A stretch of 33,998 nucleotides of DNA from an uncultured Nitrosomonadales bacterium (GTDB lineage Bacteria; Pseudomonadota; Gammaproteobacteria; Burkholderiales; Gallionellaceae). How positions within the stretch are numbered: the stretch's first letter is position 1; each line of letters starts with the position of its first letter. Location of the stretch: assembly GCA_903915035.1 (NCBI GenBank), contig CAIWRI010000071.1, positions 1 to 33,998 on the forward strand, given 5' to 3'. The notes beneath the pieces were generated by a model. That model made no database searches. It was given only the letters and a program-made list of their open reading frames with translations, and was not told the origin of the DNA. Made by a program: the position numbers and the translations under genes. This document shows, piece by piece, positions 10,753-19,312 of the stretch.

Positions 10753-10806
10753 AATTTCCGCACTTGCTTTCTTGTTTCAGAGATTTTGAGCAAATAGCCA
10801 TTGTCA

Positions 10807-10831
10807 GGATTATGCCTTTGCAGCATAATCC
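10807..10831 (+). other. Perfect 9-bp hairpin upstream of the glycine riboswitch
   Basis: GGATTATGC (10807-10815) and GCATAATCC (10823-10831) form a perfect stem with a 7-nt loop, ending 15 bp before the first aptamer. No T-run follows. It could be a leader stem of the riboswitch transcript or an operator-like palindrome; nothing distinguishes these. Confidence 0.35.
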
Positions 10832-10846
10832 GCACTGCCGTTTAAA

Positions 10847-10923
10847 CCAGTAGGAGAGCGTGATTGTAAAATCACCGCCGAAGGCGTAACACCCGTAACC
10901 GCTCAGGCACAAAGAACTATTGG
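10847..10923 (+). ncRNA. Glycine riboswitch, aptamer 1
   Basis: The P1 stem is CCAGTAG (10847-10853) with CTATTGG (10917-10923), including one G-U pair. Inside are GGAGAGCG, a GTGATT/AATCAC hairpin, the conserved core CGCCGAAGG, and CGCTCAGGCACAAAGAAC. This is a slightly degenerate form of the family CTCTCAGGTAAAAAGGAC strand. A short linker joins it to aptamer 2, the usual tandem arrangement. Glycine riboswitches control glycine-cleavage genes, and gcvT follows directly. Confidence 0.85.
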
Positions 10924-10932
10924 TACAGGCAA

Positions 10933-11090
10933 ATCTGGAGAGCGCTGGAATCAGGAATACTGATAGCCGGCCACCGAAGGGGCACACGAATATCGTCATT
11001 TCCGCAAAAACTGAAATCTAGTCATTTAACTGGATTCCGGGTCAGGCCCGGAATGACAAATTTGTAATCTCTCAGGTATCAAGGACAGAT
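10933..11090 (+). ncRNA. Glycine riboswitch, aptamer 2, with expanded P3 arm
   Basis: P1 is ATCTG (10933-10937) with CAGAT (11086-11090). The 5' side has GGAGAGCG and a hairpin GCTGG...CCGGC with inner ATCAG/CTGAT, then the conserved CACCGAAGGGGCA. The 3' side is the near-canonical CTCTCAGGTATCAAGGACAG. Between the two conserved blocks the variable arm is enlarged by about 63 bp of palindromic repeat (10995-11057), so this aptamer is roughly twice the usual size. Because the insert is self-complementary it may stack out as an arm and leave the glycine-binding core intact. Confidence 0.88.
10995..11057. repeat. Palindromic repeat inserted in aptamer 2
   Basis: The ends GTCATTTCCG and CGGAATGAC are inverted repeats with a one-base bulge. 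An inner hairpin ATTCCGGG (11034-11041) / CCCGGAAT (11047-11054) with a 5-nt loop shares the right end. The motif GGATTCCGGGTC...CCCGGAATGAC resembles dispersed repeats seen in many proteobacterial intergenic regions. I see no target-site duplication. Confidence 0.7.
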
Positions 11091-11091
11091 G

Positions 11092-11128
11092 GGCGCAGCG
11101 CGAAATCGCGCTGCGCCTTTTTATTTTT
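11092..11128 (+). terminator. Intrinsic terminator, expression platform of the glycine riboswitch
   Basis: GGCGCAGCGCG (11092-11102) and CGCGCTGCGCC (11107-11117) form an 11-bp perfect GC-rich stem with a 4-nt loop, followed directly by TTTTTATTTTT. It begins two bases after aptamer 2 ends and stops 11 bp before the gcvT ATG, so if formed it would block the whole operon. CAGCGC in its left arm is also complementary to GCGCTG at 10942-10947 in aptamer 2, a possible alternative pairing. Family knowledge suggests glycine turns the operon on; the switching mechanism here is inferred. Confidence 0.85.
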
Positions 11129-11139
11129 GAAAGCCTGCG

Positions 11140-12267
11140 ATGACGCTAAAAACTACCTCTCTGAATGCAGTCCACCGCGAAACGGGTGCCAAAATGGTCG
11201 ACTTCGGCGGCTGGGATATGCCGGTTAATTACGGCTCGCAAATAGATGAACATCATCAGGTGCGACGCGATTGCGGCATGTTCGACGTATCGCACATGCG
11301 CGTGGTTGACATCCAAGGTGAGGGCGTGCGGGAATTCTTGCGCTATCTGCTGGCAAACAATGTAGATAAGCTGACCTTGCCCGGCAAGGCGCTTTATTCG
11401 GCCATGCTGCTGGAAAACGGCGGTGTAATCGACGATCTTATCGTGTATTTCATGGGTGAGTGCTGGTTCCGTATCGTGGTCAACGCAGGCACCGCAGACA
11501 AGGACATCGCCTGGATGAAAAAACAGGCAGGGGAATTTGTCGTCCCTCACCCTAACCCTCTCCCGGAGGGCGAGGGAACACAATCAATCGTCATCACTTC
11601 CCGCGATGATCTGGCGATGGTCGCCGTACAGGGGCCGAATGCACGTAGCAAAGTATGGTCGGCGCTGCCGGGCAGTAAGGAGCTGACCGAAAAACTGATT
11701 CCGTTCAGCGCGGCAGCAATGGACAGCATGTTCATCGCCCGCACCGGTTATACCGGCGAAGACGGATTTGAGATCATGCTCCCCGCCAAAGCCGCGCCCC
11801 TCCTATGGACAAAATTGAAAGATAACGGCGTCAAACCCATTGGTCTGGGCGCACGTGACACGCTGCGTCTGGAAGCGGGCATGAATCTCTACGGACAGGA
11901 CATGGATGAAACCGTGGGTCCGTTAGAGTCGGGGCTTGCCTGGACGGTCGACTTAAAAAGCGAACGCGACTTTATCGGCAAGGCTGCACTGCTGGCAAAC
12001 CCGCCAAATCAGAAACTGGTGGGACTGTTGTTACTGGACAGAGGCGTATTGCGCGGGCATCAGAAAGTGCACACCGCGCAGGGCACCGGTGAGATCACCA
12101 GCGGCAGCTACTCACCTACCCTGGAAAAATCCATCGCACTGGCCCGCGTGCCGAAAGACGTTGCCATCGGCGACACGGTGCAAGTGGCAATTCGCGATAA
12201 GCTGCTTACCGCTCAAGTGGTAAAATATCCGTTCGCACGAAATGGCAAGGCAGTCGTGAGCCTTTAG
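11140..12267 (+). CDS. gcvT: Glycine cleavage system T protein (aminomethyltransferase), with repeat-derived insertion
   Basis: A 375-residue GcvT that passes the one-carbon unit from the H-protein-bound aminomethyl group to tetrahydrofolate, releasing ammonia. Family motifs are [26 protein letters not shown] and [21 protein letters not shown]. Residues of about 136-146 ([11 protein letters not shown]) have no counterpart in the E. coli protein as I recall it, and are encoded by a CCCTC-type palindrome inserted before [19 protein letters not shown]. The frame is preserved. The gene sits 11 bp after the riboswitch terminator with only a weak ribosome-binding site (GAAAG). It is first of gcvT-gcvH-gcvP. 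Confidence 0.96.
   Translation: MTLKTTSLNAVHRETGAKMVDFGGWDMPVNYGSQIDEHHQVRRDCGMFDVSHMRVVDIQGEGVREFLRYLLANNVDKLTLPGKALYSAMLLENGGVIDDLIVYFMGECWFRIVVNAGTADKDIAWMKKQAGEFVVPHPNPLPEGEGTQSIVITSRDDLAMVAVQGPNARSKVWSALPGSKELTEKLIPFSAAAMDSMFIARTGYTGEDGFEIMLPAKAAPLLWTKLKDNGVKPIGLGARDTLRLEAGMNLYGQDMDETVGPLESGLAWTVDLKSERDFIGKAALLANPPNQKLVGLLLLDRGVLRGHQKVHTAQGTGEITSGSYSPTLEKSIALARVPKDVAIGDTVQVAIRDKLLTAQVVKYPFARNGKAVVSL
11544..11576. repeat. CCCTC palindrome inside gcvT
   Basis: CCCTCTCCC (11556-11564) and GGGCGAGGG (11568-11576) form a 9-bp stem with one mismatch and a 3-nt loop. It is preceded by CCCTCACCCTAA, the usual leading part of this dispersed repeat type. It is translated in frame as [11 protein letters not shown]. 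Confidence 0.8.
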
Positions 12268-12321
12268 TCGCTGCTTTTGTACAGCGACAACTATCAACTA
12301 TCAACTGCAAGGAGAGACACA

Positions 12322-12711
12322 ATGAGCAATCCATCTAATTTGAAGTACACCGCTTCCCACGAATGGGTCAAAACTGAAGCCGACGGTACGATCAGCATCG
12401 GTATCACGCAGCATGCACAGGAACTGCTAGGCGACATGGTATTCGTCGAAGCGCCGGCAGTTGACCGACATTTGAAAGCCCGGGAAGAATGCGCGGTTGT
12501 AGAATCAGTCAAAGCGGCTGCCGACGTGTATGCTCCTGTTTCAGGCATCGTTACCGAAGTGAACGGCGAACTTGACAGCAGCCCTGAAAACATCAACAAC
12601 GATCCTTATGCCGCCTGGATGTTCAAAATGAAGCCTGACAACGCCGCAGATATAGACGCGCTAATGGATGCTGCGGCCTATCAGGCTGTGGTAGACAGCG
12701 AAGAACACTAA
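12322..12711 (+). CDS. gcvH: Glycine cleavage system H protein (lipoyl carrier)
   Basis: A 129-residue H protein from the ATG at 12322, preceded by AAGGAGAG at good spacing; the longer frame from 12277 translates spacer repeat and is rejected. It begins with the family's [11 protein letters not shown]. The lipoylated lysine is Lys64 in [17 protein letters not shown]. The C-terminal half has the standard [14 protein letters not shown]. It shuttles the methylamine intermediate between GcvP, GcvT and the L protein (dihydrolipoyl dehydrogenase), which is not encoded in this window. The spacer before it contains CTATCAACTATCAACT, a two-unit microrepeat. Confidence 0.97.
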   Translation: MSNPSNLKYTASHEWVKTEADGTISIGITQHAQELLGDMVFVEAPAVDRHLKAREECAVVESVKAAADVYAPVSGIVTEVNGELDSSPENINNDPYAAWMFKMKPDNAADIDALMDAAAYQAVVDSEEH

Positions 12712-12780
12712 AAACAGAATTGAGGATTGAGGACAAGCTTCCCTTCAGTCCACTGTCCACTATCCACTACCCACACTTCT
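12712..12780. repeat. gcvH-gcvP spacer with CCACT microrepeats
   Basis: The spacer includes CAGTCCACTGTCCACTATCC followed by ACTACCCAC, a run of short TCCACT-like units ending just before the gcvP ATG. It has no Shine-Dalgarno for gcvP. It resembles, in pyrimidine bias and period, the CTCCACTCACTATC arm before mreC and the text just after the rlpA stop (about 169-196). Confidence 0.55.
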
Positions 12781-15636
12781 ATGAACTCCGACCAATTTGT
12801 AAACCGCCACAACGGCCCCTCCTCCCGTGATGTGCAGGAGATGCTGGCGAAAATCGACGCGCCTACTCTGGACGCGTTGATAGACCAGACCATCCCTGCA
12901 GCGATCCGTTTAAAGCAGCCGTTGAACTTGCCGGAAGGCCTGTCCGAATACGCCTACTTGCAGCATTTGCGCGGCATTGCTGCCAAAAACAGGCTTTACA
13001 AAACGTACATTGGTCTGGGTTATTACGACACTATTTTGCCGCCGGTCATACAGCGCAACGTGCTGGAAAATCCGGGATGGTACACGGCCTACACTCCCTA
13101 TCAGGCAGAAATTGCCCAGGGACGCCTGGAAGCGCTGCTCAATTTCCAGACCATGGTGATCGACCTGACCGGCATGGAAATCGCCAATGCATCCTTGCTG
13201 GATGAAGCGACTGCCGCTGCCGAAGCGATGACCATGTTGCATGGTTTGCGTTCAAGGGAAGCTGCCGCCGCCGGTAAAAACAGCTTTTTCGTTTCTCATG
13301 AATGTTTCCCGCAAACCATCGCATTGCTCAAAACCCGCGCCAAACCGCTAGGCATTGAGCTTGTGATCGGCGACTTCAAGACCGTGACACTGAACGACAA
13401 GCTGTACGGCGCATTGCTGCAATATCCGGCGGCCAATGGCGTGGTGCATGACTATCTCGATTTTGTGAGTCGCGCCAAACAGCACGGCATGACCATCGCC
13501 GTTGCAGCCGATATTTTGAGTCTGGTGTTACTCACCCCGCCAGGCGAATGGGGCGCTGACATCGTACTGGGCTCGACACAGCGCTTCGGTGTGCCGATGG
13601 GCTACGGCGGCCCGCACGCAGCCTACTTTGCCTGTCGAGAGGCCTTTAAGCGCTCCATGCCGGGCCGCATCATCGGTGTGTCCGTTGACGCTGAGGGCAA
13701 CCCTGCGCTGCGCATGGCGCTGCAAACCCGCGAACAACATATCCGCCGCGAAAAAGCCACCTCCAACATTTGCACCGCACAGGCGCTGCTGGCGATCATG
13801 GCCGGCATGTATGCGGTTTATCACGGCCCGCAAGGTCTGCACGGCATCGCCCGCCGGGTACATTTGTCCGCCGTGGCACTGGCCGGTGAATTGAAAAAAC
13901 TGGGCTACCAGATTGCGCATGAACAGTTTTTTGATACACTGAAACTTGTCCATACCGACAACGTGAAAATTCAGTTGCTTAGCGATGCCGCGAAAATCAA
14001 CTTCCGCTACAGCAGCGAGGGGCTGGGCATTGCACTGGATCAAACCACCTCCATTGCGGACCTTAATGCCATTCTCAGCGTCTTGGCACAAGCTGCCGAA
14101 AAACCGATACCCAGATTGAGCGAGGCACAGCTAGCCTCTCAGTCCATGCATCTTACGCTCAGAAAATCCGCTATTTTAAGCCATGCGGTATTCAATTCCT
14201 ATCATTCGGAAACGCTGATGATGCGCTATTTGAAACGTCTGGAAAACAAGGATCTGTCGCTGACCCACTCAATGATTGCGTTAGGTTCATGCACTATGAA
14301 GCTCAATGCAGCCTCCGAACTGCTGTCACTGACCTGGCCTGAATTTGCCAATCTGCACCCCTTCGTGCCGGTGGAACAGGCAGCCGGATATCAGGAACTG
14401 ATTGCCGGCCTTGATGCGGCACTGTCCGAGATCACCGGCTTTGCACAGATGAGCTTTCAGCCTAACAGCGGCGCGTCCGGCGAATATGCAGGCTTGCTGG
14501 TCATTGCCGCCTATCACCGCTCGCGCGGCGAAGGGCAGCGCAATATAGCGCTGATCCCCTCCTCCGCTCACGGCACCAATCCTGCCAGTGCGGCAATGTG
14601 CGGCATGAGCATTGTGATGGTCAAGTGCGATGCCAGAGGTAATATCGACGTGGCCGATTTGCGCGAAAAGGCCGAACTACACAAGGCTGACCTGTCCTGC
14701 CTGATGGTAACCTATCCGAGCACGCACGGCGTGTACGAAGAATCCATTATGGATATCACCAGTATCATCCACGCCAACGGCGGGCAGGTATACATGGATG
14801 GCGCGAATATGAACGCGCAGGTGGGACTGACCAGTCCTGGCAATATCGGCGCGGATGTCTGCCATCTGAATCTGCACAAAACATTCGCCATCCCGCATGG
14901 CGGCGGCGGCCCGGGTGTCGGTCCGATCGGCGTGGCAGCGCATCTGGCCCCGTTCCTGCCTTCGCACCCTGTCATTAAGACCGGCGGCGAACAGGGTATT
15001 CATGCCGTGTCGGCTGCGCCTTTCGGCAGCGCGCTGATTTTAATGATTTCCTATGGCTACATCAAAATGATGGGCGGCACAGGGCTGACAGAAGCCACCC
15101 GCATGGCGATACTCAACGCCAATTACATCAAGGAATCGCTCAAAGATCATTACACGACGCTGTATTCAGGCGAAAACGGGCGCTGCGCGCATGAGATGAT
15201 TTTGCAATGTATCGATTTCAAGCGTGAAGCCGGCATCGAAGTGGCCGACATCGCCAAACGTCTGATGGACTTTGGCTTTCATGCGCCGACCACGTCCTTT
15301 CCTGTAGTCGATACCTTGATGGTGGAACCCACCGAGAGTGAATCCAAGGCGGAACTGGATAGATTTTGCGAGGCGATGATCGCGATACGTGGCGAGATCG
15401 ACGAGATTAGCGCCGGTCGCGCCGACAGAAAAAACAACGTCATCAAACTTGCGCCGCATACCGCTAAAGCGGTTGTATCGAGCAACTGGGACAGACCTTA
15501 TACGCGTGAGCAGGCCGCGTTCCCCTTGCCCTGGGTGAGGGATAACAAATTCTGGCCTGCTGTCGCAAAAATTGATAATGTATATGGCGACAAGAACCTG
15601 ATTTGTTCCTGCCCGCCTGTTGAATCGTACCTTTAA
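12781..15636 (+). CDS. gcvP: Glycine dehydrogenase (decarboxylating), P protein
   Basis: A 951-residue single-chain P protein (fused alpha and beta halves), the usual length in Proteobacteria. It decarboxylates glycine and transfers methylamine to the H-protein lipoyl arm. The PLP lysine is Lys700 in [20 protein letters not shown]. The N-terminal half starts [17 protein letters not shown], and the C-terminus has the conserved [13 protein letters not shown]. The ATG at 12781 fits family N-termini better than an upstream TTG that would translate spacer repeat. No clear Shine-Dalgarno precedes it, so coupling to gcvH or leaderless-type initiation is possible. Confidence 0.97.
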   Translation: MNSDQFVNRHNGPSSRDVQEMLAKIDAPTLDALIDQTIPAAIRLKQPLNLPEGLSEYAYLQHLRGIAAKNRLYKTYIGLGYYDTILPPVIQRNVLENPGWYTAYTPYQAEIAQGRLEALLNFQTMVIDLTGMEIANASLLDEATAAAEAMTMLHGLRSREAAAAGKNSFFVSHECFPQTIALLKTRAKPLGIELVIGDFKTVTLNDKLYGALLQYPAANGVVHDYLDFVSRAKQHGMTIAVAADILSLVLLTPPGEWGADIVLGSTQRFGVPMGYGGPHAAYFACREAFKRSMPGRIIGVSVDAEGNPALRMALQTREQHIRREKATSNICTAQALLAIMAGMYAVYHGPQGLHGIARRVHLSAVALAGELKKLGYQIAHEQFFDTLKLVHTDNVKIQLLSDAAKINFRYSSEGLGIALDQTTSIADLNAILSVLAQAAEKPIPRLSEAQLASQSMHLTLRKSAILSHAVFNSYHSETLMMRYLKRLENKDLSLTHSMIALGSCTMKLNAASELLSLTWPEFANLHPFVPVEQAAGYQELIAGLDAALSEITGFAQMSFQPNSGASGEYAGLLVIAAYHRSRGEGQRNIALIPSSAHGTNPASAAMCGMSIVMVKCDARGNIDVADLREKAELHKADLSCLMVTYPSTHGVYEESIMDITSIIHANGGQVYMDGANMNAQVGLTSPGNIGADVCHLNLHKTFAIPHGGGGPGVGPIGVAAHLAPFLPSHPVIKTGGEQGIHAVSAAPFGSALILMISYGYIKMMGGTGLTEATRMAILNANYIKESLKDHYTTLYSGENGRCAHEMILQCIDFKREAGIEVADIAKRLMDFGFHAPTTSFPVVDTLMVEPTESESKAELDRFCEAMIAIRGEIDEISAGRADRKNNVIKLAPHTAKAVVSSNWDRPYTREQAAFPLPWVRDNKFWPAVAKIDNVYGDKNLICSCPPVESYL

Positions 15637-15681
15637 CCCGTTATTGTAAACATCCGGCTTACCCGGTAATCAGGAGTCATC

Positions 15682-16110
15682 GTGGCTACAAAAGAAGAAG
15701 TTGCAGCATTCATAGACACCGAATTTCCCCAGACCAAATGTGTGATCTGCGAGGTAGGTAACGGCGGTGCCACCCTGACGCACGAGGTGGGACAAGATGA
15801 GCTGCGGCCTGGTGGAACAGTTTCAGGCCCCGTGTTGATGGGCTTAGCCGATGTCGCGCTGTATGTCGCCATTCTGGGGGAAATCGGCATTGTACCGCTG
15901 GCTGTCACGACCAGTCTTACCATCAATTTTTTGCGAAAACCGGTCGCTGGCAAAGGACTCATTGCCGTGTGTAAACTGATTAAAGTGGGCCGCTCCCTGG
16001 CGGTGGGTGAAGTGTCGCTGTATTCCGAAGGCTCGCCTGATTCCGTAGCACATGTGGTCGGTACCTATTCCCTCCCGCAACACAAAGAGGCTGCGATCCG
16101 TCAAAAATAA
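15682..16110 (+). CDS. PaaI/hotdog-fold thioesterase family protein
   Basis: A 142-residue single-domain hotdog protein with a GTG start at 15682, preceded by CAGGAG. The helix GPVLMGLADVALYVAIL holds Asp57 at the position of the catalytic acid in PaaI-type acyl-CoA thioesterases. The following strands PLAVTTSLTINFLRKPV and GRSLAVGEVSLY fit the fold. The substrate cannot be read from sequence. It follows gcvP by 45 bp on the same strand and may be read through from the gcv operon, though no metabolic link is obvious. Confidence 0.82.
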   Translation: MATKEEVAAFIDTEFPQTKCVICEVGNGGATLTHEVGQDELRPGGTVSGPVLMGLADVALYVAILGEIGIVPLAVTTSLTINFLRKPVAGKGLIAVCKLIKVGRSLAVGEVSLYSEGSPDSVAHVVGTYSLPQHKEAAIRQK

Positions 16111-16203
16111 AATACTACTTATACCGCCAAACTTTAAAAGTCGGTTACGATACGATTGAGTATAGCTAGCGAGCTAATCCAATCTCCCTTTTAAGGACCT
16201 ACC

Positions 16204-16752
16204 ATGACCAAAAAAAAAGAAGCTTCAAATAAAACCGCCGTCACACTCAGCGGCGCACCTGTCACCTTGTTCGGTACCTTTCCGGCAACAGGACAAACCG
16301 CGCCAGATTTCACCCTGGTGGATAAATCTCTGCACGATGTGTCGCTGCAAAGTTTTGCGGGCAAACGCAAGGTGTTGAACATCCTGCCCAGTCTGGACAC
16401 CCCCGTGTGTGCAACTTCCGCGCGTAAATTCAACGAAGCGGCAAGCAAGCTGGACAACACCGTAGTGCTGCTCATCTCGGCGGATCTGCCGTTTGCAATG
16501 GGTCGCTTCTGCGCGGCGGAAGGCTTGGACAATGTCATTCCGCTGTCCTTGATGCGCGGTCGCGAATTCATGCGCAATTACGGCGTTAAAATTGCCGACA
16601 CCGTGCTGGCAGGGCTTACCGCGCGCGCCGTGCTGGTGCTCGACGAAAATAACCGCGTACTGCATGCCGAGCTGGTTGACGATATCACTCACGAACCCGA
16701 TTACGATGCCGCACTGGCCGTATTGCAAGCACCGCTAGCCTCTAACGACTAA
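16204..16752 (+). CDS. tpx: Thiol peroxidase (2-Cys peroxiredoxin)
   Basis: A 182-residue Tpx that reduces peroxides using thioredoxin. The peroxidatic Cys69 lies in [16 protein letters not shown], and the resolving Cys103 in [17 protein letters not shown], both with typical Tpx spacing. It is about 15 residues longer than the E. coli protein because of a Lys-rich N-terminus ([10 protein letters not shown]) encoded partly by a run of nine A, which could be slippage-prone. The ATG is preceded by AAGGA at good distance. The 93-bp upstream gap probably carries its own promoter, though I cannot identify a regulator site. Confidence 0.95.
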   Translation: MTKKKEASNKTAVTLSGAPVTLFGTFPATGQTAPDFTLVDKSLHDVSLQSFAGKRKVLNILPSLDTPVCATSARKFNEAASKLDNTVVLLISADLPFAMGRFCAAEGLDNVIPLSLMRGREFMRNYGVKIADTVLAGLTARAVLVLDENNRVLHAELVDDITHEPDYDAALAVLQAPLASND

Positions 16753-17030
16753 GTCTATTTACAATACAGCCGCGGTTACACTTTACGATACAAAAATTAT
16801 CCGCAGATTCACGCAGATGAAAAACGAAACGATAAGCTACCAAGCGTTAGTCAATTGTGGCGTATGTTCGTAGGATTATTGGCAAATTTTAAACAAAGCT
16901 TAAATTTCACCCGTACAAGTCGATGCCGTGGTTGTCGGGTTTAATCTGCGCAAATTTGTGTCATCTGCGGAAAAACGGGTTTAGAGCCAAGATGGCTAAT
17001 CACTTATCAACTACCAATTGGGTTAATGAC
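16753..17030. repeat. tpx-kinase spacer bracketed by CGCAGAT inverted repeats
   Basis: The left end has CCGCAGATTCACGCAGATGA (16801-16820). The right end has AATCTGCG (16943-16950) and TCATCTGCGG (16961-16970). CGCAGATGA pairs perfectly with TCATCTGCG, and CGCAGATT with AATCTGCG, so a two-motif inverted repeat brackets about 170 bp. No gene is evident between. CACTTATCAACTACC near 17001-17015 recalls the TATCAACT microrepeat before gcvH. Confidence 0.65.
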
Positions 17031-17969
17031 ATGAATACACTCATCTGCGGTTCAATGGCCTATGACACCATCATGGTGTTCAAGGACCAGTTCAAAAACC
17101 ACATCCTGCCTGAGCAGCTCCATATCTTGAACGTCGCGTTCCTGGTGCCGGAAATGCGTCGCGAATACGGCGGCTGCGCGGGCAACATCGCCTATAACCT
17201 GCAACTGCTGGGTGGTAATCCGCTGATCATGGCAACGGTAGGTGAGGATTTTGCCCCTTACGCCAGACGACTGGAAAAACTCTCCATCACGCAAAAGCAT
17301 ATCCGCCACATGCCTGACAGCTTCACCGGCCAAGCCTTCATCACCACCGATCTTGACGACAATCAAATTACGGCCTTTCACCCGGGCGCGATGGGATTTT
17401 CCGAACAGAACAAGGTTGCTGACGCCGCTGGTGTCACGCTGGGTATCGTCTCGCCTGATGGCCGTACCGGCATGATGGAACACGCCGAGCAGTTCGTTGA
17501 AGCCGGTGTGCCTTTCGTGTTTGATCCGGGTCAGGGCATGCCGATGTTTTCCGGCCCGGACCTTTTGCGCTTCATCGACCAGGCGACTTATGTAACGGTG
17601 AATGATTACGAAGGCAAGATGCTGGAGGAAAAAACCGGCAAGACATTGATGGAGATTGCCCGCTCTGTGGCGGCACTGATCGTAACGTTAGGCGCTGACG
17701 GTTCGATGATTTACACGGAAGGGCGAGAAATCAAAATTCCCACACCGAAACCTGCCGCCATCGTTGATCCTACCGGTTGCGGCGATGCGTATCGTGCCGG
17801 CCTGATGTACGGTATTCAGCAGGGCTGGGCGTGGGAGACGACCGGACGGCTGGCCTCCTTGATGGGTTCGATCAAGATCGCCAGTCGCGGCGGCCAGAAT
17901 CATGCGCCCACCCGTCGTGAAATTGAGGCACAATTCGAGCAGCACTTCGGGTTCGGTATCACGCTGTAA
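17031..17969 (+). CDS. PfkB-family carbohydrate/nucleoside kinase (adenosine kinase-like)
   Basis: A 312-residue ribokinase-superfamily enzyme starting MNTLICGSMAYDTIMVF at 17031; an in-frame ATG 13 codons upstream (16992) is less like the family. The N-terminal PfkB motif region is YGGCAGNIAYNLQLLGG. The C-terminal motif is DPTGCGDAYRAGLMYG, with Asp252 as the expected catalytic base and GCG as the anion hole. This type is often annotated adenosine kinase or carbohydrate kinase in betaproteobacteria; the substrate is not settled by sequence. No strong Shine-Dalgarno is seen. It converges on waaA with a 20-bp gap. Confidence 0.88.
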   Translation: MNTLICGSMAYDTIMVFKDQFKNHILPEQLHILNVAFLVPEMRREYGGCAGNIAYNLQLLGGNPLIMATVGEDFAPYARRLEKLSITQKHIRHMPDSFTGQAFITTDLDDNQITAFHPGAMGFSEQNKVADAAGVTLGIVSPDGRTGMMEHAEQFVEAGVPFVFDPGQGMPMFSGPDLLRFIDQATYVTVNDYEGKMLEEKTGKTLMEIARSVAALIVTLGADGSMIYTEGREIKIPTPKPAAIVDPTGCGDAYRAGLMYGIQQGWAWETTGRLASLMGSIKIASRGGQNHAPTRREIEAQFEQHFGFGITL

Positions 17970-17975
17970 AGACGA

Positions 17976-18000
17976 TGCCGGTTTATAGTTCAGACCGGCA
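17976..18000. terminator. Hairpin between convergent kinase and waaA ends
   Basis: TGCCGGT (17976-17982) and ACCGGCA (17994-18000) form a 7-bp stem with an 11-nt loop spanning the gap between two convergent genes and the end of waaA. No T-run follows on either strand, so only weak bidirectional termination is likely. Confidence 0.35.
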
Positions 18001-19312
18001 GACAGAGTTTAAGCACGGCCAGCGCCTTATCTGTCGCCCCCCGATGCGCGGCGACAAACTGCAAACCACTCTGGCGCATCGTCGCTAGCGTGTCGACATC
18101 ATTCAGCAGTTGATTCGCCACTTCAAACAATTCATCGGCATTGCTTACCCGAACCGCAGCACCGGCTTTGATCGCCAGCCGGGTCGCCTCGGCGAAATTA
18201 TAAGTATGCGGGCCAATCAGCACCGGCGTGCCAACCGAGCAGGCCTCAATTAAATTCTGCGCGCCGAAAGGCAGCAGGCTGCCGCCAATGAAAGCCAGGT
18301 CGCAGGCTGCATAATAGGCGAACATCTCGCCCATGCTGTCGCCCAACACGACCTGAATCTCAGTCGGAACGTCACAGTTTTCGCTTTTGCGCTGATAATG
18401 CAAACCGCGTTTGCCAAGCATCAAAGCCACTTCGTCAAAGCGCTGCGGATGACGCGGCACAATCACCAGCAAAATATCCTGCCGGGTCTTTTCAAACGCA
18501 TCCAGCAGCAAAGCTTCCTCGCCTTCCCTGGTACTCGCCGCCAGAAACACCTTACGCTCAATGCCAAACTGTTCACGCAAAGCCACCCCTCTTGCCAGCA
18601 ACGCCTGCGCAGGAACAATATCGTATTTGAGATTGCCCATCACCGAAACTTTTTGCGCGCCCAGCTGCATCAGCCGCGCAGCATCATCCTGTGTTTGCGC
18701 GGCGATCGCGGTGAGTTTTTGCAACGCATTACGGGTCAAACCGGCAACACGCGCATACCCTTTTGCCGATTTCTTCGACAAGCGCGCATTGAGCAACAGC
18801 ATGGGCACACGCGCCTTATGCGATTCGTGGATCAGATTGAACCAGATTTCAGTTTCCATCAGGATACCGAGACAAGGTTTGAAATGATGTAAAAAGCGCC
18901 GCACCGCAAATGGATAATCGTAGGGCAGATAGAAGCGCAACACCTCATCGCCATACAACTGCTCACTGGTCGCGCGCCCGGTTGGCGTCGTATGTGTCAG
19001 TAATATCCGGTATTCAGGATAGCTCTCGCGCAGTTTGGCAATCAGATTGACCGTGGCACGCGTTTCGCCAACCGATACCGCATGCAGCCAGATGACGGGA
19101 GCGCTTAAAAAAGGCTTTTCACATTTGTCTCCTCCCTCGTTTACGGGGGAGGAGTGAAGAGAGGGTTTTTCCGGTAAAGAGCCAGCGGGATAAAAACCAA
19201 AGCGTTCACCGATATGCTGCAAATACTCAGGTTGGCGGCGGGAACGCAAGCCCAGACGCAAAAGCACAACGGGCAGCAGCAGCCACAATAAAAAAGTATA
19301 AAGCACTCTCAC
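17990..19312 (-). CDS. waaA: Kdo transferase (3-deoxy-D-manno-octulosonate transferase), with repeat-derived insertion
   Basis: A 440-residue GT30 glycosyltransferase that adds Kdo from CMP-Kdo to lipid IV-A in LPS inner-core synthesis at the cytoplasmic membrane face. It has one N-terminal membrane anchor (residues 3-20) and motifs GERFGFYP, WLHAVSVGETRA, THTTPTGR, MGNLKYD and GGSLLPFGAQNLIEACSVGTPVLIGPHTYNF. Residues of about 46-70, between GERFGFYP and VIWLHAVSVGE, are longer than in E. coli WaaA and include HSSPVNEGGD encoded by a perfect-looking palindrome. The frame is kept. Its ATG overlaps the apaH stop by 4 bp. Confidence 0.95.
   Translation of the reverse strand: MRVLYTFLLWLLLPVVLLRLGLRSRRQPEYLQHIGERFGFYPAGSLPEKPSLHSSPVNEGGDKCEKPFLSAPVIWLHAVSVGETRATVNLIAKLRESYPEYRILLTHTTPTGRATSEQLYGDEVLRFYLPYDYPFAVRRFLHHFKPCLGILMETEIWFNLIHESHKARVPMLLLNARLSKKSAKGYARVAGLTRNALQKLTAIAAQTQDDAARLMQLGAQKVSVMGNLKYDIVPAQALLARGVALREQFGIERKVFLAASTREGEEALLLDAFEKTRQDILLVIVPRHPQRFDEVALMLGKRGLHYQRKSENCDVPTEIQVVLGDSMGEMFAYYAACDLAFIGGSLLPFGAQNLIEACSVGTPVLIGPHTYNFAEATRLAIKAGAAVRVSNADELFEVANQLLNDVDTLATMRQSGLQFVAAHRGATDKALAVLKLCLPV
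19129..19154. repeat. CTCCTCCC palindrome inside waaA
   Basis: CTCCTCCCTCG (19129-19139) and CGGGGGAGGAG (19144-19154) form an 11-bp stem with one G-U pair and a TTTA loop, and GAGAGGG follows. It lies in frame within the 5' part of waaA and adds residues absent from E. coli WaaA. Confidence 0.8.

Noticed and set aside
13528-14091. Long open frames antisense to gcvP and other large genes (also 482-1033 against rlpA)
   Set aside because: They overlap strongly conserved genes on the opposite strand and have no family features; typical antisense shadows.
15510-15550. Possible repeat insertion near the GcvP C-terminus ([13 protein letters not shown])
   Set aside because: The CCCTTGCCCTGGGTGAGGG text looks repeat-like, but the residues align with the normal GcvP tail, so no insertion is indicated.
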